A DNA stretch of 64,000 bases from Megalobrama amblycephala (lineage: Eukaryota > Chordata > Actinopteri > Cypriniformes > Xenocyprididae), in assembly GCF_018812025.1 (NCBI RefSeq), contig NC_063066.1:5588382-5652381 (forward strand), read 5' to 3'. Positions 49,334-61,690 of this stretch are shown in pieces. The notes beneath the pieces were generated by a model. It made no database searches. It was not told the DNA's origin and saw only the letters and a program-made list of their open reading frames with translations. The position numbers were made by a program, and so were the translations under genes. Each line of letters starts with the position of its first letter. The stretch's first letter is position 1.

Positions 49334-50478
49334 GGTCACACTTTAGATTAGGGTCCAATTCTCAGTTTAAATACAACTTTTGCCTCAGTAAACTCCTAAT
49401 TACTGCTTATTAATAGTTAGTAAGGTAGTTGTTAAAGGGTTAGTTCACCCAAAAATGAAAATTCTGTCATTAATTACTCATCCTCATGTTGTTCCACACC
49501 AGTAAGACTTTCGTTCATCTTCAGAACACAAATTAAGATATTTTTGATTAAATCTTAGAGCTTTCTGACCCTCCATTGACAGCCTTTAAGATTGAATTTA
49601 GCCTTTTATTCACATGTAAACATGTGACTTGCTTGACCCGAGAGAACAAACCTCATTTTGAAGCGTCAAAGTTTAAATTGCGTAGCTGTATATGGAAGGA
49701 CAGATTTCATCAAAAAGTCTTCATTTGTGTTCTGAAGATGAACGAAGGTCTTACGGGTTTGGAACAATATGAGAGTGAGTAATTAATGACAGAATTTTCA
49801 TTTTTGAATGAACAAACCCTTTAAGTATTGGGTAGATTAAGGGATGTAGAATATGGTCATGCAGAATAAGGCATTAATATGTGCTTTATAAGTACTAATA
49901 AACGGCCAATATCCTAATATGCATGCTAATAAGCAACTAGTTAATAGTGAGAATTGGACCCTAAACTAAAGTCTTAACGAGATGATTTTATCATAAAATA
50001 TTTTTGGTCACACTTTAGATTAGGGTCCAGTTCTCACTGTTAACTATTAACTATGACTTTTCCCTCAATAAACTCCCAATTACTGCTTATTAATAGTTAG
50101 TAAGGTAGTTGTTAAGTTTAGGTATTGGGTAGATTAAGGGATGTAGAATATGATCATGCAGAATAAGGCATTACTATGTGCTTTATAAGTACTAATAAAT
50201 GGCCAATATCCTAGTAATATGCATGCTAATAGCAACTAGATAATGAAGAGAATTGGACCTTAAACACTTTATTTTAGGGTCTTTTAGTTGCTTATTAGCA
50301 TGCATATTGACTGTTTATTAGTACTTATTAATGCATTATTCTGCAAGACCTTATTCTATATTCTTAATCCTACCCAATACCTAAACTTAACAACTACCTT
50401 ACTAACTATTGATAAGCAGTAAATTAGGAGTTTATTCAGTCATAGTTAATATGTGTTCTCTATACTAAAGTGTTACCA
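49334..50478. repeat. Three copies of a GGTCACACTTTAGATTAGGGTCC repeat
   Basis: Copy A (49334-49980), copy B (50006-50262, direct) and copy C (about 50263-50478, inverted) share AACTCCTAATTACTGCTTAT and GGTATTGGGTAGATTAAGGG or complements. Copy A is split by a MITE at 49432-49824. Confidence 0.8.
49432..49824. mobile_element. TTAA palindromic MITE without the inner element
   Basis: TTAAAGGGTTAGTTCACCC at the left and ACAAACCCTTTAA at the right. It belongs to the 4441-5337 family but has no AGTGATGGGC insert. Confidence 0.85.
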
Positions 50479-50499
50479 AAATGTACCTTTTCCATTTAT

Positions 50500-50926
50500 G
50501 TCACATAGACAGGCTGCATCTATAATTCAGATTTTTAATCCCCGTATCCGCTTACATATATTTATATATAATCTATTTTCAATCTCTATAATTAAAATGT
50601 ATAATTCAGATTTTGATCTCCATATCCATTTACATATATTATATATATCTTCCAAGGGGTTTTTTCCCTCCTAGGACTTTTTTCTCAGTGTTAGCACGCT
50701 GGGTTTTTCTCCTAGGGGGTTTTTTCCACCCCTGGGAGTCAGCCGACATTGGCTTAATGTAGCACCATCTTGTATATGTTACATATTACCACGCTTGTTT
50801 GTACAGCTCATTTTTAACCACTTCCCTTTTTTCTGTGCTTCTAATATGTAAAGCTGCTTTGAAACAATTACCAATTGTAAAAGCGCTATATAAATAAATT
50901 TGACTTGACTTGACTTGACTAGACCA
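50500..50926 (+). mobile_element. LINE 3' tail, L2-like
   Basis: The segment ends TAAAGCTGCTTTGAAACAAT, then GTAAAAGCGCTATATAAATA and a (TTGAC)n run at about 50901-50921. This tail style with a short tandem end is typical of L2/CR1-group LINEs of fish. No coding part is attached. Confidence 0.65.
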
Positions 50927-51628
50927 TGTGGGCTGATTGATAATGTAAACAAATATGCTAATTAAGGCATTGTTTTAGTAAATTCATTGTTCCAATCAAT
51001 TCCCAGTCCCAACCTACATGTTTTCCCATTTAATATCCTGTTGCACTACATCACAATACAGAGGTAAATTAATTTCCAAACTGCAATTCACGTTGACTTC
51101 AATCATTTCTAAATTTTACTTCACAGAAAGCATAAAACACAGATTATTTTTAGCCGGGTCAGGAGGATTAAATGGTGTATTCAATTAAAGCTCCATATAC
51201 AATTTCCACCAGGAAACCGATTAGTCTTTTGGGACACATTTGAATTCATTTCTGTGCTAAAACATCATTTGAATTATCTTTAGATAATCTAAACATACTC
51301 ATTATGTAATATTTTAGTTCACTATGCTGTACCAGTGAGTTTCTAAACGGTGTTTAATTGTATGATTCCTCTAATAGGGGCCTTGGAGGCAGATCTTGTG
51401 ACATCTTTCGTACTGGATGTTTTAGCCACCTCAGGACGGCCATCTGTACAGCCAGCTTGGCTTCTCTCATTAGATCACCATTATCTATTGCAGACGACAT
51501 GTTCACAGCCAAAACATCTGTCTTTACTGTACACCGTGTTTGTTGGGGAACTATAATCCAAGCTGGTCTGTAGACACAAATAGAGCAAATTCACTAAAAT
51601 AGGCAAAGTCATTTAGTGTTGTATCATT
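50927..51628. other. Intergenic; candidate conserved block 51350-51573
   Basis: Two overlapping frames are open across 51350-51573, and the stretch lacks repeat words. No domain is recognised in either frame. Confidence 0.3.
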
Positions 51629-52052
51629 AATAGTTCACCCAAAAAGCATCATTTACTCACCCTTGTCAGTTTTGTTCTTCTGTGGAACACAAAAGATGAT
51701 ATTTTTAAGAATGATGATAACCAAACAGCTTGGAGACCACTGACTTTCAATGTATGGACCAAAAAAATGAGCAACAAAAGTTTAAATAAAGTTTAAATAA
51801 TAATCCTGTAACAGTACCTGTACAATATATTCATTCTGCAGTGCATGCCGAGAACATATTGTTCAATATGAATTTCTTTGTTCAGACAAGAGTGTTTGAC
51901 TAGTGTTTGCGGGAATTCAATGTAGTTTGAAGTATTCACATATCTTAATATTTGTGACTCAAAGGGTTTTGTAAACTGTAAAGTATGCAATTGCTTTTTT
52001 TACAGTGAAAAATAAAGAAAGTCATACAGGTTTGGAGCAACATAAAGGTGAG
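51629..52052. mobile_element. Degenerate TTAA-family MITE
   Basis: TAGTTCACCCAAAAAGCATCATTTACTCACCC and TCTGTGGAACACAAAAGATG at the left; CATACAGGTTTGGAGCAACATAAAGGTGAG at the right. The right tip is lost. Confidence 0.65.
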
Positions 52053-52842
52053 TGTTCACCTATCCTGGTAAATCGTACCCATGTTTTAAACATAAAGAAG
52101 ATCATTTCATCATATCAACACACATAACTTTATCTGATTGCTGTGGTGTTACACAGATGACCCTCCAGTGATTTAACGTTGTAATTTAAGTACTGTGAAG
52201 TCATTGGTCCATCTGACTGCGTGTCATTATGGACTCTCTGGCTCCAGTCCAGGCCCTGAGGGCTGCTGTCACGGACATCATCAGGACTTCCTCTTCTTGA
52301 GCAGCAGGGCCCCCTGCCAACACTAGAGCCACAACAGGGGGGTTAAACCAACTAAAGACTCCTCAGCCTGTCAGGTTTGAGCTTATAGACTCCTTTGACT
52401 TGACATTCTGCAACCCCGCATCCAGAGCCTTAACCACTATAGGTAATTGGAAGTGGCCAAATTGTCCCCCTTAATATTTGATATTTCTTAATCCGTTATG
52501 CATCACTCTGTAAGTTGTAAGGATGACAAACAGTTTAAAAAGTTACATTTTTAGGCTGGTCTGCCTCAGTGTTCTAACAGAACTCGTCAATGTCAAAATG
52601 ATGGCCAATCAGATCAAAGAAGGCGGGGCTTATTATTCACTGAAGACGAGTGTGAATTCGATTGTGACACTTGTGGTAAGATATAAGTAGCTAAACTATT
52701 TAATTTAATATTTGACAACTGATTAAGGATGGATTTGTTTAAAGACCCACAGTAACATACAGTAATGCAAACTACTCAACTTTTTAATGGAATTTCTCCA
52801 TTTTGAATTGAAAATGTGCTATCATTTAAATGTTGTCATTCA

Positions 52843-53204
52843 TAAAGGCAGGAACACACCAAGCCGGCGGTCGGCGGTTGGCCGTCGGGCGATTTTTGTT
52901 CATCGATAGACTAAGTTTCGTCGGCTGAAGTTGGTCCTCGTCACCCTTTTTTCGTCGCCGTTGGAGCTCGTCGGTCCATCAACCCATCTGATCATTCTGA
53001 TTGGCTGTTTAGCTACTGCCACCTTCTGGTACGGAAAGGCATTTCATCTTACGCAGGCGCAGAACGGACGTGCTACTTGGTCGTCGGTTGTCGAGTCAGG
53101 GCAACTTTGGGCAATTTTGGACCCAGACGCTGCCCACGTGAACCAGTCAGTCTGCTTTCGTAGCCACTAGTTCGTCGGCGAAGGTTTGGTGTGTTCCTGC
53201 CTTA
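52843..53204. mobile_element. MITE with AAGGCAGGAACACACCAA ends
   Basis: AAGGCAGGAACACACCAAGC is mirrored by GTTTGGTGTGTTCCTGCCTT. The interior is GC-rich with GTCGGCGG words. The ORF at 52931-53170 is part of it. Confidence 0.85.
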
Positions 53205-53230
53205 AGTGAATGTGACGAGACAAGAGACCG

Positions 53231-53449
53231 GGGTTGCCAGGTTTTCACAATAAAACCCACCCAATTGCTGCTCAAAACTAGCCCAATCGCTTTTCCTCCG
53301 GGTGGGGGTAAAATCCGCGTTTTTAGTGGGGTTCAGGGGTTAAATATCATGTTATTTGGGGTCAACCCACAGACATGAAAAACAACCCGCAGCAACAGTG
53401 TTAAAGTAGCCCAATTCCGTGGGAAAACCTCGGACTTGGCAACACTGCA
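53231..53449. mobile_element. Short GGGTTGCCAGGTTTTCACAA element
   Basis: It matches 16673-16861 (AAAACCCACCCAATTGCTGC, AACTAGCCCAATCGC, ACTTGGCAACACTGC). Confidence 0.7.
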
Positions 53450-55296
53450 AGAGAAGTTTTGTTACATTTCTGACATACAAGCAAGAATAAATGTGTGCAT
53501 ATTTTTAAGTAAAATATTATTTGCAAAGAGTTTAAATGGACTACTTCACAACTATAGGATATAGTTAGACCTAGAACTTCTTTTATCGTTCTTATTTCTT
53601 CTTTATTCCCTTAAATCCCTTTTAATCCTTTAATTATTTAATTTATTAAAAAAAAAAAAAAACACCACCAATTTGGTCCCCCCCCCAATGTTCAAGACAT
53701 GGTTACGGCCTTGCCGCAATCATTAGAAATGTTTAAACTGACTCCATAGGACATTTTCTGTGAGTTGCCAAAGCAATCATGCTAATAAATCAATCGCCTC
53801 CACTGCAATCTTAAGAACAATTCGTTTCCATTGTATTTACGACTCTTCAGTCAAGTAATTAAGTAGAAAAAAAATTGTACAGGCGCACACTGACAACACA
53901 TTGACATAACCAAGAATAAAAACGAGGCAGAACATTCTCTCTGCCGAGCATTTCTGTGGACAATAAACAATAGCAGCTCGCATTTGTCTCACCAAACCGC
54001 CAGGCGCAATGGTGCGCCTCCCCGCTGTAATTTATGCGGGGCTGAAAGCCGTTCCAGCGTGGATCAGGCCTTCTGCTGGTTTCACTCATCCTGGTGCCCA
54101 GACCTGCTCTCTTGTTCTTCCAAACAACTGTGACTGTTTTAATTCTGCTCACTGATTAGCCCGAATCAATTAAAATCGCCATGCTGGGCCCAACAGCAGC
54201 ACAGCATGGGGCACTTAGAAACACATTCATCAGGCCCGGCCTCTTAATCATGCTTTAATTACAGCGCGGCTCTAGAGAGATGAAGGGCTACATTAGTGCA
54301 GCGCTGCTTGTTCCTGCTATGCGAACGGTGAAGTTGCTTCACTTGAGCAAAATGGCTCAGTTCTGATGGCTAATCATAATTTTTCAGACAGGTAATAAAG
54401 TTTCAAGTAGAAGCCATTATATGAAACAACCTGACACTTTGGCAAAATGCTTTGAATGTTGATTTTAAACACGTACAGCTTTTACTAAACACAATCAACT
54501 TTGTCTAACTAAACATGATGGTTATTTTAGAAATTCACAATTGGTTTCAGAACATCAGAAGCTGTTTTGCATCATGAATACAATACACTTTGTTTTCTCT
54601 CCTGACAGAGACGGATCTAACGCTAAACATTTATATGGGGTATCACTGAAGAGCGGTGGAGGATAACGTTATTTTGAAGGCAAATCAATAATTGAGGTTT
54701 GTCAATTAAAGCTGCTTTTACTCTAATCCTCCCCTTATTGTGGAAAGACTCAGGCATAAAGGGGAAAAAAGTGAATCGCTTTAATGCCATCTAATGACGT
54801 TACCTCCAAAATAGCCCCATACTGCTGGGAACAAGCTAATCCATGCCCGGTCCTTTTCTAGTGGTCGTTTTCAAACTAGCCGCCACTCCTCCCACTCCTA
54901 AACCTCTCATGGAGAGCGAATACAATAGACACCTGCAGGAGCCGCCGTCATCCCAGGTTCCCAAAACAACTCCCTCATTACGAGCGGCAGGACTGGAGCT
55001 CGCTGTATTATCACGAGTGATTAGTGCAGCGCAAACGATCACTTCCTAGGCTTCAGCTCTGCGGTGAGAAGGCATTCCAGCGTTTGCGTGGCCTTTCATC
55101 TGGTCATCACTTTCATGGCATGTGGTGTGATATGAAAACATGCCTGCCCTGAAAGACCAGTTAAAGGTGCACTTAGTATGTATTGTGCATCGCATGTATC
55201 GTCCTCGTTTTGACACGTAAATAAATGAATGAACTATTTTAAAATAATATACACTCATGAGATGAAGAATCCAGTCCTAGTAGATTAATAAAAGCT
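53450..55296. other. Intergenic; unique-looking GC-richer blocks
   Basis: The blocks 53990-54310 and 54720-55130 have no repeat words and higher GC. ORFs overlap on both strands (54836-55049), which argues against coding. Candidates for conserved non-coding DNA. Confidence 0.35.
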
Positions 55297-55930
55297 TTGT
55301 TTAATATGGTTCGGGTGACCTCATGGACGTTTTGTTATTGTTTATTAAAACTAAAACTGCGACAAATAATTTTTAGTTATTTTCGGTTTGCTTCTTACCT
55401 CAAGAATAGGGCTTTTTCTGTAAATTTAGGGATGTTTTCCTCATCATCAGCGCCTGTATTGTGCGGTGTGCCCCAGGGATCCGTTTTGGGACCTTTATTG
55501 TTTCCCCTCTATACGCTCCCCTTGGCCCACATTTTTCAGAAATACAACATTTCATATTACTGTTACGCAGATGATTCTCAGTTTTACCTTCCAGTAAGGC
55601 TTGACACCACTGTTTCAGTCGATGTGTTATTGAAATGCATAAATAATTTCAAGAGGTGGATGACAAATAATTTTCTGCAGCTAAATGAGGATAAAACTGA
55701 GTTTTTAATTTTAGGTTGCCCTGCAAATTCCTCCCCTGATCTTGAAATCCTCTCTCAACCAATGTACGTAAACAAATCAAAAGCCTCGGAGTGATCTTTG
55801 ACTTTGATGCCACGTTGTCGCTACAATTCAAAGAGTGATCGGGCCTTTTCTGTGGCTGGGCCCAAGCTTTGGAAAGGTCTCCCCTATCATGTGAGGTCTG
55901 CTCCTTCATTGGACATTTTTAAATCTACTC
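55297..55930 (+). pseudogene. L2/CR1-type LINE reverse-transcriptase fragment
   Basis: The plus strand reads CGVPQGSVLGPLL and YYCYADDSQFY, reverse transcriptase motifs of non-LTR elements with the YADD active-site box, then WMTNNFLQLNEDKTEFL. After 55794 a stop and a jump lead to RAFSVAGPKLWKGLP at about 55840-55885, the C-terminal block of the same ORF, so the sequence between them is deleted. The 5' part is absent. The downstream end is cut by a MITE at 55931. Dead copy. Confidence 0.85.
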
Positions 55931-56408
55931 TTAAAGGGTTAGTTCACCCAGAAATGAAAATTCTGTCATTTATTACTCACCCTCATGTCGTTCCACACCT
56001 GTAAGACCTTCGTTCATCACACAAATTAAGATGTTTTTGATGAAATCCAATGGCTCAGTGAGGCCTGCATTGACAGCAAGATAATTTACACTTTCAATGC
56101 ACAGAAAGACTCATTTAAAACAGTTCATGTGACTACAGTGGTTCAACCATAATGTTATGAAGCGAGGAGAATATTTTTTGTGTGCCAAAAAACAAAATAA
56201 CGACTTTATTCAACAATATCTAGTGATGGGCGATTTCAAAACACTGCTTCATGAAGCTTTACGAATCTTTTGTTTCGAATCAGTGTATCAAACTGCCATA
56301 TTCACATGATTACAGTAAATGAGGCTTTGTTAAATCATAAGTGTTTCAAAATTTCAGTGGTTCACCACTGGGGGACGTGACTTTGGCAGTTTGATACACG
56401 CTGGTTCA
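55931..56408. mobile_element. Composite TTAA MITE, right-truncated
   Basis: It begins CTTAAAGGGTTAGTTCACCC and contains the inner AGTGATGGGCGATTTC end at 56222. The right half beyond about 56408 is missing. Confidence 0.8.
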
Positions 56409-58880
56409 GTGTTTGCTATAAGCTAGTCTTGCAGTGCGCTATCAGAGTTCCTCCACCTCCCCAGCTCCACCTGCCTAGATCTGCTACTGAATTTAAGTCT
56501 ATTTATGCAGCGGCAGCAGCATATCTTACATGCTCACAGTAGCGTGTCTGTGTATCTACTGGCAGTAGCAAGTCTATACTTGCTCTGCAGAACAGCAGAA
56601 GCAATAAACAACAGCAGTGTAGCAGATCTAGTCCACCAAGACCAAACACTTTAACAATGCCATATTCAATAACATGCTAAGACTATTCCAAGAGTTGTTG
56701 TTCTAAAATGACTAAAACTAATATCACAAAAGCATGTAACAAAATTAGTAAAACATGAAAATGAAAAAAATATAAAAATAAAATCTAATTGAATACTAGT
56801 AGAGGTATAATTCTAAAATAACACTGCATCATGGGGGCCGACATGTTGAGATCACATGACCAGACAAATATGACTCGCTTAATAAACCTCCGCTATTGGA
56901 CACTATTGCTCACTGAATAAATTAATCATGGCTGACTGCTAATAGCTCATTACTTTTTTTATTTAAAATTTTTCTCATTTAAAACCTACCCAGAGGGTCA
57001 GTTTGTGACCGTCCAATCCGATCCAATCCAATCCAATTCAATTCATGCCTCCTATTGCCACAGGCCTCTTTAGCTCTCAACCATTCAGGACCTGAAAAGA
57101 ACACAGATTAAAGCTTTCCTTTAGTTGTCCCTAAATAAGCCTGTCTTCCTCTGAAAGCCCCAGGGCTTTGATGATTCACTTTTGTGACAGGTGGAATGGA
57201 CATAAAGGATTCAGGAAATGAAGATATTTGAGAAGATATTCTTAGATTGTTCTCTCTTTTATTGCATCGAAAGCTGAAACAGATTGGGAGTTAATTGGTC
57301 ACATGAAATTATGCCTGAGAAAATATTTACTTCAAGTCATATGTTGGCAGTTCACTTTGTGTGACATTTAGTGTGAGATCTATGCTTCTCCAAATACTTT
57401 CAGCACATTCACACACACAGAACGTCCAATCACAGTCCATATCCCACCACTTTTGGGAGTTGTCTGGAGAGAGTTATTTCAGAGTGTCGGCGGTGGAGGT
57501 AGAGCATCCCTGTGTGCCAAGAAAAGCCCTCGCAAGGGAAGAGCGGAGGACAGATGGCCCTTCCATTTGAAAACAGTGTTTGGTGTGCTGCAAGAGACTC
57601 TGGAGAGAGTTTGGACTTTTCAGCAAGTTAAGAGTCACAGAAAGCAGATGCTTCTGCATATGGTTTTCTTCAAATGATTCATTTCATCCGTAGGATTAAT
57701 GCCCTAAAAGTTATTAGGATTTATTTACTTTGTTAGTTCTTCCTAACCATATCTAGGGTGCCTTTGTGTTTATCAGATCACTAGTTAGTTAATTATATAG
57801 TAAGTAAGTTAAATTTGCTCTGTTTGGATCCATACATGAGAGTTTTTATGAACAATAAACATCATTATTTATTTATTTAGAGGGTCCTGTTTTTATCGAG
57901 CACGCTAATTAGTTAGTTTTCCTCTGTTTTGACCCTTCTGTCAAGGTCTACATATATTTTATTAGTTTTTAGAGCTAGTTAGCTTGTCTTCCATCTATTT
58001 CCACCCTTCTGTAAGGATTCTTATGTGTTTAGGGAGCATAAAGATCAGATCACTTTGATCTGGAGTGGCAGATAATAAACAATACAACAAGTCAGAGACA
58101 AAGAGCACAATATCAGAGACAAGCAGGTAATGAATATGGCATTTAGTCCAGAGGAAGTGGGCGTCCCTCATCAAGTGGGCAAACTCTCATTAGAGGTAAA
58201 TCCTTGACAGATTTCACAAAGCACCCTTTTGAAGTCTTGGCTCACTCAGATACAGCCATTCAGAGTCTTCAGTTCTAAAGCTCCTCAGAGAGAGCGAAAA
58301 ACCCCACGTGAAACCATTTCAACACTAAATCTGAATCTCAGCCGGATAAAGAAATTGGTTTAATTTAGGGCCATCCTTACACGCTCGTAATGTTCAAAGA
58401 AAAAAAAAATGTCTTTTGTGTGTGCGCTTACAGTTTATTAACACCGAGGGAGACAGAAAACACATGCACATCTACAAAATAGATAGTCATTAGGCAAAAT
58501 ATTAACATGGCTGCTCTGAGCAGGAGTGCAGAAAGTTGCACGCTTGGTAAAAATACCTTCCTCTCCCTGGCAGAGGTGCCAAGCCCCGAGGCAGAAGGGG
58601 CGTGGAGTTTGGTGGAGCTTGCCGGCACCTCGGAAAGCCCAGAGCAAACAATCTGTCGTGACAACAAGATGGTACCTTCATTATCGGCTTCATCGCCCCA
58701 CACCTTCTCCTCATCAGCAGAACGGGCTGACAGCTGAGGTGCCAAAGCTAGGCGGGCACTGCTGCTCGGCACTCTGGGAAAGGGACCGTTCCTGGTGTGC
58801 CTGGTGTCCCAGTTGCTGCAGATCGCACATGCGTACGCAAAAACGCACATGCAAAGATATCGCGCTCATACGCGCATACA
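56409..58880. other. Intergenic, mostly unique, no gene
   Basis: No exon structure found. Short CCAAT-word repeats lie at 57015-57042. The stretch 58430-58870 is GC-richer and open in several frames on both strands (139 and 140 codons), with no recognisable domain. It is a candidate conserved element. Confidence 0.35.
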
Positions 58881-59098
58881 CAAACAGACCAGCATGTACA
58901 GCTACAGATACTGTTATTCCAAAAACAAAGAATAATCCCATTTAATCACCAAGCTCATTTGATACGGACACAGCCAAGGAGCAAAAACATTGAGCAAAAA
59001 CATTCATTTGCATTGTAGACTAAATATTATTGCCTAAAAAAAATTCCCAGAACAATAAAAATTTCAAAATGTATAACAGTTTTTCTACCCTAAGCTCA

Positions 59099-59207
59099 GT
59101 CACTGGGTTTGTCCATTTTCAGCTTGGGTTGTTTTTAACCCAGCATTTTTTAGAGTGTATGTTGTAAGCAACATATATTGCTTGGCCACCTTTTGTAGAT
59201 TTTGAAC

Positions 59208-59293
<86 letters not shown>

Positions 59294-59670
59294 GACTTCA
59301 GATGCAAAAGCCTCTAAGTGCCACCTGAAATTTTCTTCTAAAATGATAATTTTTTATCAGGCTCCTATGTTTAGGTTCAGTAATTTCACTTTAATGGCAA
59401 TCAATAAGTCCTTTCATTGCTGTTAAAATGAAATAATTGAACATAAACATAGGAGTTTGATAAAAAAATTATAATTTTAGAAGAAAATTTCAGATGGCAC
59501 TTAGAGGTTTTTGCAATGGAACTATTCATATATATATATATATATATAAAATATGTTCAAAATCTACAAAAGGTGGCCAAGCAATATATGTTGCTTACAG
59601 CATACACTCTAAAAAATGCTGGGTTAAAAACAACCCAAGCTGAAAATGAACAAACCCAGTGACTGAGTTG
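59099..59670. repeat. Large palindrome with TA tracts at matching positions
   Basis: CACTGGGTTTGTCCATTTTCAGC near 59101 pairs with its complement near 59655. GCAACATATATTGCTTGGCC and ATGCAAAAGCCTCTAAGTGCC also have inverted partners. (TA)n runs lie at 59213-59290 and 59529-59548, in equivalent places on the two arms. Confidence 0.85.
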
Positions 59671-60100
59671 TTTTAACCCAGCAGTTGGGTTAAATGTTTG
59701 CCCGATGTGTTGATCAGTTTTATTTAACCCAGCTATTATTTAAAAATGACTATATGGCTGGCTTAAAATTAACCCAAAATAGGTTGGAAATTAAAAATCA
59801 GAAACATAATTACTAGAGGCAACAATAATAATCAAGAGGTGAAAAATTATTAATAAGCAATTTCATAAATGTTTATTGTTTAATTATTACTCATTAAACT
59901 AATTTATAAATATTCATTTATTACACATATTAATAAATGTTAATTTCCAACATATTTTGGGTTCATTTTAAGCGAGTAATACAGTAATTTTTAAACAATA
60001 GTTGAGTTAAATAAAACTACCCAACAGGTTGGGCAAACATTTAACCCAACCGCTGGGTTTGTCCATTTTCAAACCAACTTGTTTTTTTTTTTTGAGTGTA
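59605..60100. mobile_element. CTCTAAAAAATGCTGGGTTAA MITE, first local copy
   Basis: It is the same family as 37511-37959, starting ACTCTAAAAAATGCTGGGTT and ending CCGCTGGGTTTGTCC and TTTTTTTTTGAGTGTA. Confidence 0.8.
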
Positions 60101-60831
60101 TATTTGGCATATATTTGGAAAATGAATGTTTTGAAAAAGTATGTTTTGCCGTATTGAAATGTATGGAAGCTTGTTTCCACCACAAAAAAAAAAAGAAAAG
60201 AAAAAGAAACTTTTTCCCCCCTCACCATTCTGACTTTTTTCTGATTTCTTGCTTTAATCCTCAGAATTACGAGGGAAAAAAGGCAGAATATAAATCGCAT
60301 GAAATTAAATTTTTACAAATCCATTTTGAGCCACATTACACAAACAGACCAGCATGTACATACAGCTACAGATACTGTTATTCCAAAAACAAAGAATAAT
60401 CCCATTTAATCACCAAGCTCATTTGATACGGACACAGCCAAGGAGCAAAAACATTGAGCAAAAACATTCATTTGCATTGAAGACTAAATATTATTGCCTA
60501 AAAAAAATTCCCAGAACATTAAAAATTTCAAAATGTATAACAGGTTTTCTACCCTAAATCTTGACTAGTTTCAACCAAAACTGGCTTTAATAAGAATTTT
60601 ATTTTTAGTTAAAAAAAAAAAAAAGTATGTATATATATATAGACTTCAGATGCAAAAGCTTCTAAGTGCCACCTGAAATTTTCTTCTAAAATGATCATTT
60701 TTTATCAGGCTCCTATGTTTAGGTTCAGTAAATATATATATATATATATATAAAATATGTTCAAAATCTACAAAAAGTGGCCAAGCAATATATGTTGCTT
60801 ACAACATACACTCCCATGTATGTTTCAATCC

Positions 60832-61310
60832 AACCAAGTTGGGTTGAAAATGGACAAACCCAGTGACTGAGTTGTTTTAACCCAGCAGTTGGGTTAAATG
60901 TTTGCCCGATGTGTTGATCAGTTTTATTTAACCCAACTATTATTTAAAAATGACTATATGGCTGGCTTAAAATTAACCCAAAATAGGTTGGAAATTAAAA
61001 ATCAGAAACATAATTACTAGAGGCAACAATAATAATCAAGAGGTGAAAATTTATTAATAAGAAATTTCATAAATGTTTATTGTTTAATTATTACTCATTA
61101 AACTAATTTATAAATATTCATTTATTAAACATATTAATAAATATTAATTTCCAACATATTTTGGGTTCATTTTAAGCGAGTAATACAGTAATTTTGAAAC
61201 AATAGTTGAGTTAAATAAAACTACCCAACAGGTTGGGCAAATATTTAACCCAACCGCCGGGTTAAAACAACCCAATCACTGGGTTTGTCCATTTTCAAAC
61301 TAAGAGTGTA
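60832..61310. mobile_element. Same MITE, second local copy
   Basis: GTTGGGTTGAAAATGGACAA to CACTGGGTTTGTCC and AGAGTGTA, offset about 1204 bp from the first copy, with the left tip altered. Confidence 0.8.
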
Positions 61311-61690
61311 TATTTGGCATATATTTGGAAAATGAATGTTTTGAAAAAGTATGTTTTGCCATATTGAAATGTATGGAAGCTTGTTTCCACCATAAAAAAA
61401 AAAAAAAGAAAAGAAAAAGATACTTTTTCCCTCCTCACCATTCTGACTTTTTTCTGATTTCTTGCTTTAATCCTCAGAATTACGAGGGAAAAAAGGCAGA
61501 ATATAAATCGCATGAAATGAATTTTTTACAAATCCATTTTGAGCCACATTACACAAACAGACCAGCATAGTGCTACAGATACTGTTATTCCAAAAACAAT
61601 GAATAATCCCGTATAACCATCAATCTCATTTGATATGGAGACGACTGGAAAACAAAAACACAGGCATTAATTTGGATTGTAGACTAAACA

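Larger units (their letters stand above)
58881..61690. repeat. Locally triplicated block
   Basis: A segment starting CAAACAGACCAGCAT is present at 58881, 60341 and about 61553. Between them, MITE-derived sequence (59620-60340 and 60830-61550) is duplicated with an offset of about 1.2 kb. Confidence 0.85.

Noticed and set aside
58428..58945. Overlapping ORFs of 139-140 codons on both strands
   Set aside because: Several frames are open at once in GC-rich sequence, with no motif. This is typical of composition and not of coding.
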